DNA of 32,096 nt from Rheinheimera sp. (GTDB taxonomy: Bacteria > Pseudomonadota > Gammaproteobacteria > Enterobacterales > Alteromonadaceae), in the NCBI GenBank assembly GCA_008015325.1, contig SSFI01000133.1, positions 1-32,096 on the forward strand. Reading direction: 5' to 3'. Positions 16,498-25,032 of the stretch are shown one piece after another. Each line of letters opens with the position of its first letter. The first letter of the stretch is position 1. The notes under the pieces are model-generated. The model saw only the letters and a program-made list of their open reading frames with translations, was not told the origin of the DNA and did not search any database. Position numbers and translations under genes: made by a program.

Positions 16498-17415
16498 GTG
16501 ACGCTGGCTTTATCCATTCGTGACCTACACAAAAGTTATAAAAGTGGCACCAAAGCCTTGAATGGCATCGACTTAGATGTACAGCAAGGCGATTTTTTTG
16601 CGCTGCTGGGGCCTAACGGTGCAGGCAAAAGTACCACCATCGGCATTATCAGTGCCTTAGTCAATAAAACATCCGGTACAGTCAAAGTCTTTGATTTTGA
16701 TACGGATACTCAGCTTGAAGATGCCAAAAGCCAGTTAGGTTTAGTGCCGCAGGAGTTTAACTTTAATCAGTTTGAAACTCTTCTGCAGATAGTGGTCAAT
16801 CAGGCCGGTTATTACGGCGTACCAAAAAGTGTCGCCTTAGCTCGGGCGGAAAAATACCTGGGGCAGCTTGGCCTTTGGGAAAAACGTCACGCCCGTTCAC
16901 GTGAATTATCCGGTGGCATGAAACGCCGGCTGATGATTGCCCGGGCTTTGATGCATGAACCAAAGCTGCTCATCCTCGATGAACCGACCGCCGGCGTGGA
17001 TATCGAGCTGCGCCGTTCCATGTGGGAATTCCTCAAAGAGATCAACGCCCAGGGTGTCACCATCATTCTGACTACACATTATCTGGAAGAAGCCGAGATG
17101 CTGTGTCGCAATATCGCCATCATCGACAAAGGCCGCATCATTGAAAACACTTCGATGAAAGCCTTGTTGGGCAAGCTGAATAAAGAAACTTTTGTGTTGG
17201 ACCTGCAGTCTGGCCGCGCTGATTTGACGCTGCAGGGTTTTGTTACCCGCAAACTCGACGACCACAGTTTTGAAGTGGATGTGGAAAAAAATCAGGGCTT
17301 AAACGCCGTATTTGCCGCGCTGGCAGCACAGGACATCACAGTGTTGTCGATGCGTAACAAAGCCAACCGGCTGGAAGAGCTGTTTGTCAGCCTGATTGGT
17401 GAGGGGAAACACTGA
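16498..17415 (+). CDS. yadG: ABC transporter ATP-binding protein, YadG type
   Basis: 305 residues from a GTG start. Walker A GPNGAGKST (about residues 38-46), signature LSGGM, Walker B LLILDEPTAGVD and the switch His (LTTHYLEEAEML) are intact. Nearly every block matches the enteric YadG (e.g. LGLVPQEFNFNQFET, VVNQAGYYGV, MRNKANRLEELFVSL). It powers the YadH permease; the exported substrate is unknown. GTG at 16498 is preferred over the ATG at 16465 because GAGGA lies seven bases before it and because MTLALSIRDLHKSY then aligns with the enteric N-terminus. The stop overlaps the yadH ATG by one base, showing coupled translation. Confidence 0.95.
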   Translation: MTLALSIRDLHKSYKSGTKALNGIDLDVQQGDFFALLGPNGAGKSTTIGIISALVNKTSGTVKVFDFDTDTQLEDAKSQLGLVPQEFNFNQFETLLQIVVNQAGYYGVPKSVALARAEKYLGQLGLWEKRHARSRELSGGMKRRLMIARALMHEPKLLILDEPTAGVDIELRRSMWEFLKEINAQGVTIILTTHYLEEAEMLCRNIAIIDKGRIIENTSMKALLGKLNKETFVLDLQSGRADLTLQGFVTRKLDDHSFEVDVEKNQGLNAVFAALAAQDITVLSMRNKANRLEELFVSLIGEGKH

Positions 17416-18188
17416 TGTTCAAACCAAGATATCTGATTGCGCTGCAAAGCATCCTGAATAAAGAAACCAACCGATTCCTGCGGATTTGGGTGCAAACGCT
17501 GGTACCGCCGGCCATTACCATGACGCTGTATTTTGTCATTTTCGGCAATTTAATCGGCAGCCAGATTGGCCACATCCACGGCTTCAGCTACATGGAATTC
17601 ATTGTGCCTGGCCTCATTATGATGTCAGTGATCACTAACTCTTATGCCAATGTGGCTTCGAGTTTTTTCAGCGCCAAGTTTCAGCGTAACGTTGAAGAGC
17701 TGCTGGTCGCCCCGGTACCGAATTACATTATAGTGCTGGGTTTTGTTGGCGGCGGCGTAGCGCGCGGTGTGCTGGTAGGGCTGATTGTGACTGTGCTGAG
17801 TTTATTTTTTGTCGATATCCGCATCCATCATTTGTGGGTTATCGTCAGCACTGTGTTACTGACTTCCGCGGTATTTTCGCTGGGAGGTCTGATTAATGCT
17901 GTGTATGCCAAAACCTTTGATGACATCAGCATTGTACCGACTTTTGTGCTGACGCCTCTGACCTATTTAGGCGGGGTGTTTTACTCGCTGAGCCTGCTGC
18001 CTGAGTTCTGGCAGGGCGTGTCGACACTCAATCCGATTGTGTATATGGTCAATGCCTTCCGCTATGGTTTTCTTGGCCATTCCGATGTCAGTCTGATGCT
18101 GGCTTATTCGGTACTGATTGGTCTGATTGTGCTGCTGTTTGCCATCGCGATGCAGTTGATCCGCCGCGGCACCGGCTTGCGTAGCTGA
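17415..18188 (+). CDS. yadH: ABC transporter permease, YadH type
   Basis: 257 residues with about six membrane segments; an ABC-2 type inner-membrane permease. RIWVQTLVPPAITMTLYFVI, GFSYMEFIVPGLIMMSVITN, KFQRNVEELLVAPVP and TPLTYLGGVFYSLSLLP are the hallmark blocks of YadH, and the C-terminus RRGTGLRS also matches. It forms the transport path with two YadG subunits. The ATG overlaps the yadG stop by one base. An inverted repeat without a T run follows. Confidence 0.95.
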   Translation: MFKPRYLIALQSILNKETNRFLRIWVQTLVPPAITMTLYFVIFGNLIGSQIGHIHGFSYMEFIVPGLIMMSVITNSYANVASSFFSAKFQRNVEELLVAPVPNYIIVLGFVGGGVARGVLVGLIVTVLSLFFVDIRIHHLWVIVSTVLLTSAVFSLGGLINAVYAKTFDDISIVPTFVLTPLTYLGGVFYSLSLLPEFWQGVSTLNPIVYMVNAFRYGFLGHSDVSLMLAYSVLIGLIVLLFAIAMQLIRRGTGLRS

Positions 18189-18198
18189 TAAGTGGTTG

Positions 18199-18224
18199 CT
18201 GCCGCAGCTTTGTGGTTGCGGCAG
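18199..18224 (+). terminator. Weak hairpin after yadH
   Basis: CTGCCGCA (18199-18206) and TGCGGCAG (18217-18224) around a 10-base loop, 11 bases after the yadH stop. There is no T run, so intrinsic termination is doubtful. Confidence 0.4.
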
Positions 18225-18252
18225 GTTGGTTGTAGCCTTTAGGATTAAGGCC

Positions 18253-18282
18253 TTGCACACTGCGCAGACCAGTCTGGATATT
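18253..18282 (+). promoter_or_regulatory. Candidate promoter of panP
   Basis: TTGCAC (18253-18258) and GATATT (18277-18282) are 18 bases apart in the 210-base gap before panP. The leader would be about 110 bases. It includes GCGCTT/AAGCGC arms at 18345-18358. Confidence 0.3.
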
Positions 18283-18398
18283 TTTTAAAGACATTTGTGA
18301 TGTGTTTTAGTACATTGCTTCCTTTGGGCCACCGCAGAGCCCACGCGCTTTTAAGCGCCAACAGACCACAGAGTCTGAGTTCACCACGGCGAGGATAA

Positions 18399-20048
18399 AT
18401 GACAGATAACAAACGACTGGCGACAGCGTCGGAAGAGGCTCTGTGGCGGATCTTTACCGTCCCTGAAGCACCGGATTCGACGCTGAGTATCATCGAACAA
18501 AACATTTCGCAGAATCTGGCTGGTTTCCTGCGCGAAAGTATTGTCGCAGTGGAAAAACCGTTGTGGCAGATTGAACGGGATTTCCAGGCTTATCAAATCC
18601 CGGCGGAACCGACTTTTGTCTCTGACTACGCCGAAAATATGATGCAAAAACTGGTGGCGCACTCGGTCCATACTGCCGCACCGAGCTTTATCGGCCACAT
18701 GACCTCAGCCTTACCGTATTTTGTGTTGCCGCTGTCGAAGATGATGGTCGGACTGAATCAGAATCTGGTCAAAATCGAAACATCCAAAGCCTTTACGCCA
18801 CTGGAGCGCCAGGTGCTCGGCATGATGCATCATCTGGTGTACGGCGAAACCGAAGGTTTCTACAAAAAATGGCAGCATAGCGCCAATCATTCACTCGGTG
18901 CTTTTTGCTCCGGCGGCACAGTCGCTAATATGACAGCGCTGTGGATTGCGCGTAACCGGCTGCTGAAGCCGGACGGCGACTTTAAAGGCGTAGCCAAAGA
19001 AGGTTTGTTCCGCGCCATGCGGCATTATGGTTATGACGATTTGGCCATTCTGGTATCAGAGCGCGGCCATTATTCGCTGAAAAAGGCCGCGGATTTATTG
19101 GGCATTGGCCGCGACATGCTGATTGCCATTCCAACCGACGCCGACAATAAAGTTGATGTGGCGAAAATGCGCGAAAAAGCGCTGGAGCTGCAGGCCCGGC
19201 ATATCCGCGTGATGGCGATTGTTGGTGTGGCCGGCACTACTGAAACCGGCAACGTTGACCCGTTGACTGAACTGGCGGCGCTGGCCGCTGAGTTGCAGTG
19301 TCATTTCCATGTCGATGCAGCCTGGGGCGGCGCGACTTTGCTGTCGGAGAAATACCGTTATCTGCTCAAAGGCATTGAGCTGGCCGATTCAGTAACCATT
19401 GATGCACACAAACAAATGTATGTGCCGATGGGCGCTGGTATGGTGGTGTTTAAGCACCCGTCCAGTGCGCATGCCATTGAGCATCACGCCGAATATATCC
19501 TGCGTAAAGGCTCAAAAGACTTAGGCAGCCAGACTTTAGAAGGTTCACGTCCCGGTATGGCGATGCTGGTGCACGCCTGTTTGCAGGTGATTGGCCGCAA
19601 AGGTTATGAAATTCTGATTAACCGCTCTTTAGAAAAAGCGCGTTATTTTGCCGGTCTGATTGACTTACATGCTGATTTTGAATTGGTCACAGCGCCTGAG
19701 CTTTGTTTGCTGACCTATCGTTATGTACCAGCGCCGGTACAACAGGCGATGCAAAAAGCCAAGGCCTTAGGCGATGTTGAAAAACTTAAAAAATTCAATG
19801 ATTTGCTCAGCGGTCTCACCAAGTTTATCCAGAAGCGCCAGCGCGAAGAGGGCAAATCTTTTGTCTCGCGCACGCGCTTGACGCCGGCTCGCTATTATCG
19901 GCAGGATACAGTGGTGTTCCGTATCGTACTGGCGAATCCGCTGACAACAGATCAAATTCTGCATGACGTATTAGACGAGCAGATTGAACTGGCGAAAATG
20001 GATAAAGAGTTTTTACCGAAGTTACTGCAACTGGCGCGGGATTATTGA
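18399..20048 (+). CDS. panP: PLP-dependent aspartate 1-decarboxylase PanP
   Basis: 549 residues; fold-type I pyridoxal-phosphate decarboxylase of the glutamate decarboxylase group. The lysine that would hold PLP is K338 in SVTIDAHKQMYVPMG; the cofactor-binding segments FCSGGTVANMTALW and FHVDAAWGGATLLSEKYR are intact. The N-terminal part (APSFIGHMTSALPYF) and length match the TIGR03799 proteins of Vibrio, Shewanella and relatives, which make beta-alanine from aspartate for pantothenate in place of PanD. No pan genes are adjacent. AGGA lies five bases before the ATG. Group II glutamate or DOPA decarboxylase is the alternative, but the family segments favour PanP. Confidence 0.9.
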   Translation: MTDNKRLATASEEALWRIFTVPEAPDSTLSIIEQNISQNLAGFLRESIVAVEKPLWQIERDFQAYQIPAEPTFVSDYAENMMQKLVAHSVHTAAPSFIGHMTSALPYFVLPLSKMMVGLNQNLVKIETSKAFTPLERQVLGMMHHLVYGETEGFYKKWQHSANHSLGAFCSGGTVANMTALWIARNRLLKPDGDFKGVAKEGLFRAMRHYGYDDLAILVSERGHYSLKKAADLLGIGRDMLIAIPTDADNKVDVAKMREKALELQARHIRVMAIVGVAGTTETGNVDPLTELAALAAELQCHFHVDAAWGGATLLSEKYRYLLKGIELADSVTIDAHKQMYVPMGAGMVVFKHPSSAHAIEHHAEYILRKGSKDLGSQTLEGSRPGMAMLVHACLQVIGRKGYEILINRSLEKARYFAGLIDLHADFELVTAPELCLLTYRYVPAPVQQAMQKAKALGDVEKLKKFNDLLSGLTKFIQKRQREEGKSFVSRTRLTPARYYRQDTVVFRIVLANPLTTDQILHDVLDEQIELAKMDKEFLPKLLQLARDY

Positions 20049-20089
20049 TTGTACCGGTTGTATTGCACCGGTTGTAAAGTGATGTTTTT

Positions 20090-20116
20090 AAAAATGGCGG
20101 TCAAACCGCCATTTTT
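20090..20116 (+). terminator. Rho-independent terminator after panP
   Basis: AAAAATGGCGGT (20090-20101) and ACCGCCATTTTT (20105-20116) with the loop CAA; T run within the right arm. It follows the panP stop by about 40 bases. Confidence 0.9.
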
Positions 20117-20161
20117 GATCACGAAGCAGTGCGGGTTGCTTAGAAAAACAGGAGTGTGTTG

Positions 20162-21220
20162 ATGGCGTTATGGTTCAGGCGTGTTGGCCAGTTGCTGGCG
20201 GTCGGCGTGGTCTGTGTGGCCACGCTGTGGCCGTTTTATCAGGTCGCGCAGCAGCAGTTAACCCGTGCCGAACTGGCACGCATCGACGCTCAGCCGGGCA
20301 TCAGCCGCAGCAGTTATCAGCCAAGACTGGACCAGCTGCAGCAAACGGCAGATTTCAGCACATTGGCGTCCGGTGAAATGGCCGGCCGTCGGCCTGGTCA
20401 ACCCGGTAGTGAACTGGCGCGGCAGTTTCTGCAACGTCGTTTTACTGAGCTTGGCCTCATTCCTGCGGGCACTGACGGCTTTGCCCAGAAGTACCAGACC
20501 GACGGGCAAAGCGATGGCGTGAACTTTATCGGCAAAATCAACGGCACTGCCGCGCAGTTACCGGCCATAGTGGTCACTGCGCATTATGATCATGTCGGTG
20601 TGCATCAGGAGCGGATGTATCCAGGGGCAGATGACAATGCTTCAGGCGTCGCGGCTTTACTGGCGCTGGCGGCGTATTTTCAGGCGCATCCGCCGCGTCA
20701 TTCACTGATTTTTGCGGCAGTGGATCACGAAGAACAGGGCATGCACGGCAGCAAACAATTGTTTGCCGGTAAGGTGTTACAGCCAGCGCAGCTGGCGCTG
20801 AACGTCAATCTGGATATGTTAAGCCGCGATACCAAAGCGCAACTCTTTGCGGTGGGGACCTATCAGCATCCGGCGTTATTACCGCTGTTGCAGCCGTTGC
20901 AACAGGACAGTCTGGTGGCTCTGCGGTTTGGTCACGACAGACCCGCGACACTGGCTGGGCGGGTGCAGGACTGGAGTGATGCCAGTGATCATGGCAACTT
21001 TGCCGCTGAAGGCGTGCCTTTTGTCTATTTCGGCGTGCCGGACCATGTCGATTATCATCAACCGACTGATACGTTCGAGCGCGCTGACATTGGTTTTTAC
21101 CACAAGGTCAGCGACACCATTTTATCCGCGTTGTTGCTGCTGGACCAGGCGGATTTGACCGCGCTGCGGCAGAAAACTGACCGCTGCCAGCGCGGAGATA
21201 AATCAGAGCTGGTGAAGTAG
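20162..21220 (+). CDS. M28 family metallopeptidase, membrane-anchored or exported
   Basis: 352 residues. An N-terminal hydrophobic stretch (about residues 8-26) acts as anchor or uncleaved signal. The two-zinc aminopeptidase site of family M28 is complete: His and Asp in TAHYDH and GADDNASG, the catalytic Glu pair in DHEEQG, Asp in NVNLDMLSRD, and the last His in VDYHQPTDT. The substrate is likely small peptides in the periplasm. The ATG at 20162 is chosen over GTG 20156 and TTG 20159 because CAGGAG lies seven bases before it. It follows the panP terminator and so has its own promoter. The coding end overlaps the opposing AEC gene by 18 bases. Confidence 0.9.
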   Translation: MALWFRRVGQLLAVGVVCVATLWPFYQVAQQQLTRAELARIDAQPGISRSSYQPRLDQLQQTADFSTLASGEMAGRRPGQPGSELARQFLQRRFTELGLIPAGTDGFAQKYQTDGQSDGVNFIGKINGTAAQLPAIVVTAHYDHVGVHQERMYPGADDNASGVAALLALAAYFQAHPPRHSLIFAAVDHEEQGMHGSKQLFAGKVLQPAQLALNVNLDMLSRDTKAQLFAVGTYQHPALLPLLQPLQQDSLVALRFGHDRPATLAGRVQDWSDASDHGNFAAEGVPFVYFGVPDHVDYHQPTDTFERADIGFYHKVSDTILSALLLLDQADLTALRQKTDRCQRGDKSELVK

Positions 21221-22117
21221 CCAGGCCCAAAGCGGCAGCGTGATAAAACTCAACAGCAGGCCAAAGCCGACTAACGCCGCCACTAGTCGTGGCGCCAGGC
21301 CTGCCATCATCGCAATAGCACCGGCTGAAATCATCGGTGGCATCGCCGCTTCAAACACCGACACCTGCACCGCCTTGCCGGATAAACCCAGCAGCATAGC
21401 TCCCGCCAAAACCAACAGTGGCATCAGTAGCAGTTTGATGCCAAGCCCGCTCAACAGTGGCGACAAACGCTCACCGGCCAGTGAAAATTTCAGCTGAAAA
21501 CCCACCGCAAACATAATCAGTGGCACCAGAGTGGCGGCCAGATTATCCAGCGTGGTTTGCAGCAGCGGCGGATAAGTCCAGGCTTTGAGCGATAAACCGA
21601 CCACAAGCGCCAGAAATGGCGGAAAGGTCAGAATGCGCATCGCCATAGCCGCAGCCGATACTTTGCTTTGGGCGGCGTTCACGCCATACAGCGCCGCCAG
21701 GATGGTCGACCAGGTCGCCAGTGCGACAAAAGAGCCAATTTGGTCGTAGATCATCGCATAAGGCAGCCAGTCACCGCCAAACAGCGCTTCAATCATCGGG
21801 AAGCCGAGAAATGACGTGTTGCCGAGCGGCAGCACAATTAACAGCGCCACGATAATGTCACGCGACCAGCTGAGCAGGCGGCCAAGCGTGATAATCAAAG
21901 CGCTGACGATGAGCAATAATATCCACGGCACCAAGGCAGGAATAAGCAAATCCCAGGAAAAGTGCAGTGATGGGATTTTCTGCAGCACCAGTGCCGGCAG
22001 CGCGACATACATGACAAAAGTGTTCAGCACGACCGGCGTTTCAGCCGGAAATTTCGGCACCCGACGCATGGCAAAACCCAGGCTCAGGTAAATCAGGATC
22101 AGGATAAAATTGTCCAC
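21203..22117 (-). CDS. AEC (auxin efflux carrier) family transporter
   Basis: 304 residues with about ten membrane segments in two halves. The start DNFILILIYLSLGFAMRR and the later LALNVGL-like (LALVVGLSLKAW) and VGFQLKFSL segments are typical of the bacterial AEC family of secondary carriers, which move small organic acids or related anions. The substrate cannot be told. The start is a GTG at 22115-22117; the first ATG is 16 residues inside the first membrane segment, so GTG is favoured although the ribosome site is weak. It converges on the M28 gene with an 18-base overlap and follows the GIY-YIG gene on the same strand by 68 bases. Confidence 0.9.
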   Translation of the reverse strand: MDNFILILIYLSLGFAMRRVPKFPAETPVVLNTFVMYVALPALVLQKIPSLHFSWDLLIPALVPWILLLIVSALIITLGRLLSWSRDIIVALLIVLPLGNTSFLGFPMIEALFGGDWLPYAMIYDQIGSFVALATWSTILAALYGVNAAQSKVSAAAMAMRILTFPPFLALVVGLSLKAWTYPPLLQTTLDNLAATLVPLIMFAVGFQLKFSLAGERLSPLLSGLGIKLLLMPLLVLAGAMLLGLSGKAVQVSVFEAAMPPMISAGAIAMMAGLAPRLVAALVGFGLLLSFITLPLWAWLLHQL

Positions 22118-22185
22118 GGGGCAACGGGTCTCAGGTGAAAAAAAGCGGGCCTGACAAGCAGATTACCGGTTTTGACTGTTTTTGC

Positions 22186-22554
22186 CTATGCGACTTCGGT
22201 GGAAGCTGGTAGTCGTGAGTCGATTGCGCCTGGGGAGGCTGGAATATGTTGCAGCCAGTCGGGTTGCCAATGGCCCTGAACCAAGCGCTCTTTATCGGCT
22301 TTCTTCAGTTGCTTCAGCTGATACTCCAACACGCTGGCATGACTGCGGTTACAGGCAGCAAAAGTCCAGACCAGCTGCAACGGGCCTTTGCCGCGCAACG
22401 CTCTGGCCCCGCCGGTCAGCTCGCCCTGATGCTGGCGCAGCCTGCGCTGTGGATCTGTCGAAATGCCGGCATATAGGCTGCCGCTGGCGGTTCGCACCAG
22501 ATAAAGCTGCCACTGCGATGCCTTGACTGTTTCTGCTATAATCGCGCTCTGCAA
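22186..22554 (-). CDS. GIY-YIG nuclease-fold protein, YhbQ-like
   Basis: 122 residues. The GIY-YIG core is visible as [19 protein letters not shown] with [23 protein letters not shown] and [16 protein letters not shown] match the small single-domain YhbQ group. These may cut damaged or branched DNA, but the physiological role is unclear. The start is set to the TTG at 22552-22554 because AGGAG lies five bases upstream. The frame stays open to another TTG at 22596 without a ribosome site, which would also overlap the helicase start. The C-terminal tail (about 25 residues) is longer than in enteric YhbQ. Its 5' end lies over the helicase promoter. Confidence 0.82.
   Translation of the reverse strand: MQSAIIAETVKASQWQLYLVRTASGSLYAGISTDPQRRLRQHQGELTGGARALRGKGPLQLVWTFAACNRSHASVLEYQLKQLKKADKERLVQGHWQPDWLQHIPASPGAIDSRLPASTEVA
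22534..22542 (+). promoter_or_regulatory. Extended -10 promoter of the DEAD-box helicase
   Basis: TGCTATAAT at 22534-22542, about 50 bases before the ATG at 22591, is an extended -10 box with a perfect TATAAT. The -35 region is poor. It overlaps the first codons of the opposing GIY-YIG gene. Confidence 0.5.
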
Positions 22555-22590
22555 TGCGGCTCCTGCAGCTGGTTTTTTATTTGAGGTGTT

Positions 22591-23877
22591 ATGCAATTTA
22601 CCGATTTGGCCCTTGCGCCGCCTATTCTAACGGCCATCGCCGAACAAGGCTATCAGACGCCAACGCCGATCCAGCAACAAACCATTCCGCTGATTTTACA
22701 GGGCAAAGACGTGTTAGGTGGTGCTCAGACCGGCACCGGCAAAACCGCTGCTTTTACCTTACCGATTTTACAAAAGCTCAGCACCAACCTCATGCCGCTA
22801 GTGGCGAAACAGGTACGTTGCCTGATTTTAACGCCAACGCGTGAACTGGCACAGCAAGTGGCCGACAACGTTGCCGCCTATGCCCGCCATCTGCCGCTGA
22901 AAACCGCAGTATTTTATGGTGGCGTATCGGTGAATCCGCAGCTGGAGCAGGCCGCTGGCGGCCTGGACATCCTCATTGCGACACCTGGGCGTTTGCTCGA
23001 CCATTTGCATCAGCAAAGCATCAGCCTGTATCAGCTGGAAGTGCTGGTGCTGGATGAAGCCGACCGCATGCTCGATATGGGTTTTATCCATGATATTCGC
23101 CGCATTATGGCGAAGTTGCCGCCCAAACGGCAGACGTTGTTTTTCTCGGCGACCTTTTCGCCGGATATCAAAACGCTGGCGGACTCTTTGTTAGATAACC
23201 CGGTGCTGGTAGAAGTGGCCAAAGCCAACTCCACTGCTGCAGGCGTGGAGCAGCTGGCGTACCGGGTTGATTCACAGCGCAAACGGGAACTGATTTCTGA
23301 AGTCATCGGCAAAAAGAACTGGCAGCAGGTGCTGATTTTTAGTCGCACTAAGTTTGGCGCCGACCGTTTAAGCAAGCAGCTGCAGCTGGATGGTATTGAT
23401 GCTCAGGCCATTCATGGCGATAAAAGCCAGGGCCACCGCACTAAGGTGCTGCAGGATTTTAAAGAAGGCAAAGTGCGGGTGCTGGTGGCGACTGATATCG
23501 CCGCGCGGGGCCTGGATATTGAAGAGCTGCCGATCGTGGTCAATTATGATTTGCCGCATCAGGCGGAAGATTATGTGCATCGTATCGGCCGCACCGGTCG
23601 GGCCGGTAAAGTCGGCCTTGCGGTGACTCTGGTAACGCCGGACGATTTGCCAATGCTTAAAGAGATTGAGCTGCTGACCAAACAGGTCATCACCCAGCAG
23701 GTGTTCCCCGGCTATGAACACGACCCACGCTTTAATCATTCCAGCAAAGGCACGCACAAAGCGGCCGACGAGCAGGATGAAATCAAACCGAAGAAGAAGT
23801 TTTCCAATAACCGCAAGTTGTCGCAGGAAAAAGCGCGGCTGCGTGCCGAACTGACCGGAAAAAAACGCCCGCGTTAA
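22591..23877 (+). CDS. rhlE: DEAD-box ATP-dependent RNA helicase, RhlE type
   Basis: 428 residues. All superfamily-2 motifs are intact: Q motif ([13 protein letters not shown]), Walker [31 protein letters not shown] in [16 protein letters not shown], the C-terminal domain with [22 protein letters not shown] and [10 protein letters not shown]. The start [16 protein letters not shown] and the short basic tail ([18 protein letters not shown]) are those of RhlE, which remodels RNA during ribosome assembly and RNA decay. GAGG lies seven bases before the ATG. SrmB or RhlB are less likely from the N-terminus. Confidence 0.92.
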   Translation: MQFTDLALAPPILTAIAEQGYQTPTPIQQQTIPLILQGKDVLGGAQTGTGKTAAFTLPILQKLSTNLMPLVAKQVRCLILTPTRELAQQVADNVAAYARHLPLKTAVFYGGVSVNPQLEQAAGGLDILIATPGRLLDHLHQQSISLYQLEVLVLDEADRMLDMGFIHDIRRIMAKLPPKRQTLFFSATFSPDIKTLADSLLDNPVLVEVAKANSTAAGVEQLAYRVDSQRKRELISEVIGKKNWQQVLIFSRTKFGADRLSKQLQLDGIDAQAIHGDKSQGHRTKVLQDFKEGKVRVLVATDIAARGLDIEELPIVVNYDLPHQAEDYVHRIGRTGRAGKVGLAVTLVTPDDLPMLKEIELLTKQVITQQVFPGYEHDPRFNHSSKGTHKAADEQDEIKPKKKFSNNRKLSQEKARLRAELTGKKRPR

Positions 23878-23904
23878 ATCTACGGTCCGACGAATAATGT
23901 CGTT

Positions 23905-23990
23905 ATGAATGGGGTCAGGTCTTGAACCATATGAATGGGGTCAGGTCTTGAACCATGCATCCAAAATGCACGTTTCAAGACCTGACCCCA
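23905..23990. repeat. REP-like cluster: two tandem 26-base units plus an inverted 17-base copy
   Basis: Two identical 26-base units abut at 23905-23930 and 23931-23956, each containing TGGGGTCAGGTCTTGAA. A perfect inverted copy, TTCAAGACCTGACCCCA, lies at 23974-23990. The second unit and the inverted copy can fold into a 17-pair hairpin; the 21-base loop itself contains GCAT/ATGC. GGGGTCAGG-type palindromic repeats are typical of REP sequences spread by REP-associated (Y1/RAYT) transposases, but no such gene is in the window. The cluster fills the gap between the converging helicase and acetyltransferase genes and ends two bases from the latter's stop. Confidence 0.85.
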
Positions 23991-23992
23991 AA

Positions 23993-24514
23993 CTAATCAT
24001 CCTGCGGTTGCTTCGGCGTTGGCAGCGTCAGCTGATAAAACGCCAAATCCAGCCAACGGCCGAATTTAAAGCCAGCCTGGGTGATAGTGCCGCTGTGGAC
24101 AAAACCAAGCTTCTGATGCAGTGCAATGCTGCCGCTGTTACTGGCATCAATACCGCCAATCAATAAGTGATAACCCTGTGCCTTCGCTGCTTCAATCAAC
24201 AGCTGCAACATCTGCTGGCCAAGGCCTTTGCCCTGATGGTCCGGATGCACATACACCGAATGTTCTACCGAATACTTAAAAGCCGGAAAAGCACGAAAAG
24301 TGCCGTAACTACCAAAAGCCAGTAAAGTCCCGTCGTCGGCTTTAAGACCAATCACCGGGAAATTACCCGCTGTTTTATTGGCGAACCACTGCTGCATCGT
24401 TGCCAGCGTGCGCGGTTTGTATTCATACAGGGCCGTGGTATGCAAAATGGCGTGGTTAAAGATCTCGAGGATCTGCGCCGCGTCGGACTCATACTGGCAC
24501 TGAATAATCTGCAT
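23993..24514 (-). CDS. GNAT family N-acetyltransferase, phosphinothricin acetyltransferase-like
   Basis: 173 residues. The acetyl-CoA site is seen as VYVHPDHQGKGLGQQML; flanking segments (IFNHAILHTTALYEYKPRT, LLIGGIDASNSGSIALHQKL) and the tail GRWLDLAFYQL are those of the PAT/YwnH/MddA-type GNAT group, which acetylate phosphinothricin, methionine sulfoximine or related amino acids. The real substrate is not known. The start is the ATG at 24512-24514 with a weak ribosome site. A REP cluster ends two bases beyond the stop. It follows ppiC on the same strand by 23 bases and may be co-transcribed. Confidence 0.9.
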   Translation of the reverse strand: MQIIQCQYESDAAQILEIFNHAILHTTALYEYKPRTLATMQQWFANKTAGNFPVIGLKADDGTLLAFGSYGTFRAFPAFKYSVEHSVYVHPDHQGKGLGQQMLQLLIEAAKAQGYHLLIGGIDASNSGSIALHQKLGFVHSGTITQAGFKFGRWLDLAFYQLTLPTPKQPQDD

Positions 24515-24537
24515 GCAGGGCTCGCTGAATTTGCGCC

Positions 24538-24816
24538 TCAGGCGCGATAGAGGGTTTTAATCAGGTGGAAACCAAACTGGGTTTTCACCGGGCCATGTAC
24601 TTCCAGTACCGGCTTTTTAAACACAACGTCGTCAAAGGCTTTGACCATCTGACCTGGTCTGAACTCACCGAGATCTCCACCTTTTTTACCGGAAGGACAT
24701 AAGGAATGTTTCTTCGCAAGTTCCTGAAAATTGGCGCCTTTGGCCAGTTGTTTTTTCAGTTGTTCTGCTTCTTCCTGGGTCTTCACCAAGATATGACATG
24801 CACAGGCTTTGGCCAT
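24538..24816 (-). CDS. ppiC: Peptidyl-prolyl cis-trans isomerase C (parvulin)
   Basis: 92 residues, a single cytoplasmic parvulin domain. [52 protein letters not shown] and [14 protein letters not shown] match enteric PpiC (93 aa) nearly block by block. It speeds proline isomerisation during folding. AGGAG lies eight bases before the ATG. It is divergent from the DUF885 gene across a 216-base AT-rich gap and is followed closely by the acetyltransferase gene. Confidence 0.96.
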   Translation of the reverse strand: MAKACACHILVKTQEEAEQLKKQLAKGANFQELAKKHSLCPSGKKGGDLGEFRPGQMVKAFDDVVFKKPVLEVHGPVKTQFGFHLIKTLYRA

Positions 24817-25032
24817 ACTGAGTACTCCTACTACTTAAATTGAGCAGCTCTGCCATCCAGGGCGGACCTTTTGCATTGGGGACTTAGTTTAATCGAAAAC
24901 AGCGCTAAAAAAAATATGCGACGGGTCCCGCTTTAATTGTGTTTTTTTTGTGCAGTCTTGGTTAAGGTGGAAGCTGTGGCTGACAATATTATTTAAGCTT
25001 CTGTTTTATAAAAATAAAAAAGGGGAACTTTG

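Noticed and set aside
20052-20076. Direct repeat ACCGGTTGTA after panP
   Set aside because: Two short copies about 17 bases apart with no link to a gene or known site; treated as chance.
23905-23956. CRISPR array
   Set aside because: Only two abutting direct units without spacers plus one inverted copy, and no cas genes; this is a REP-type arrangement.
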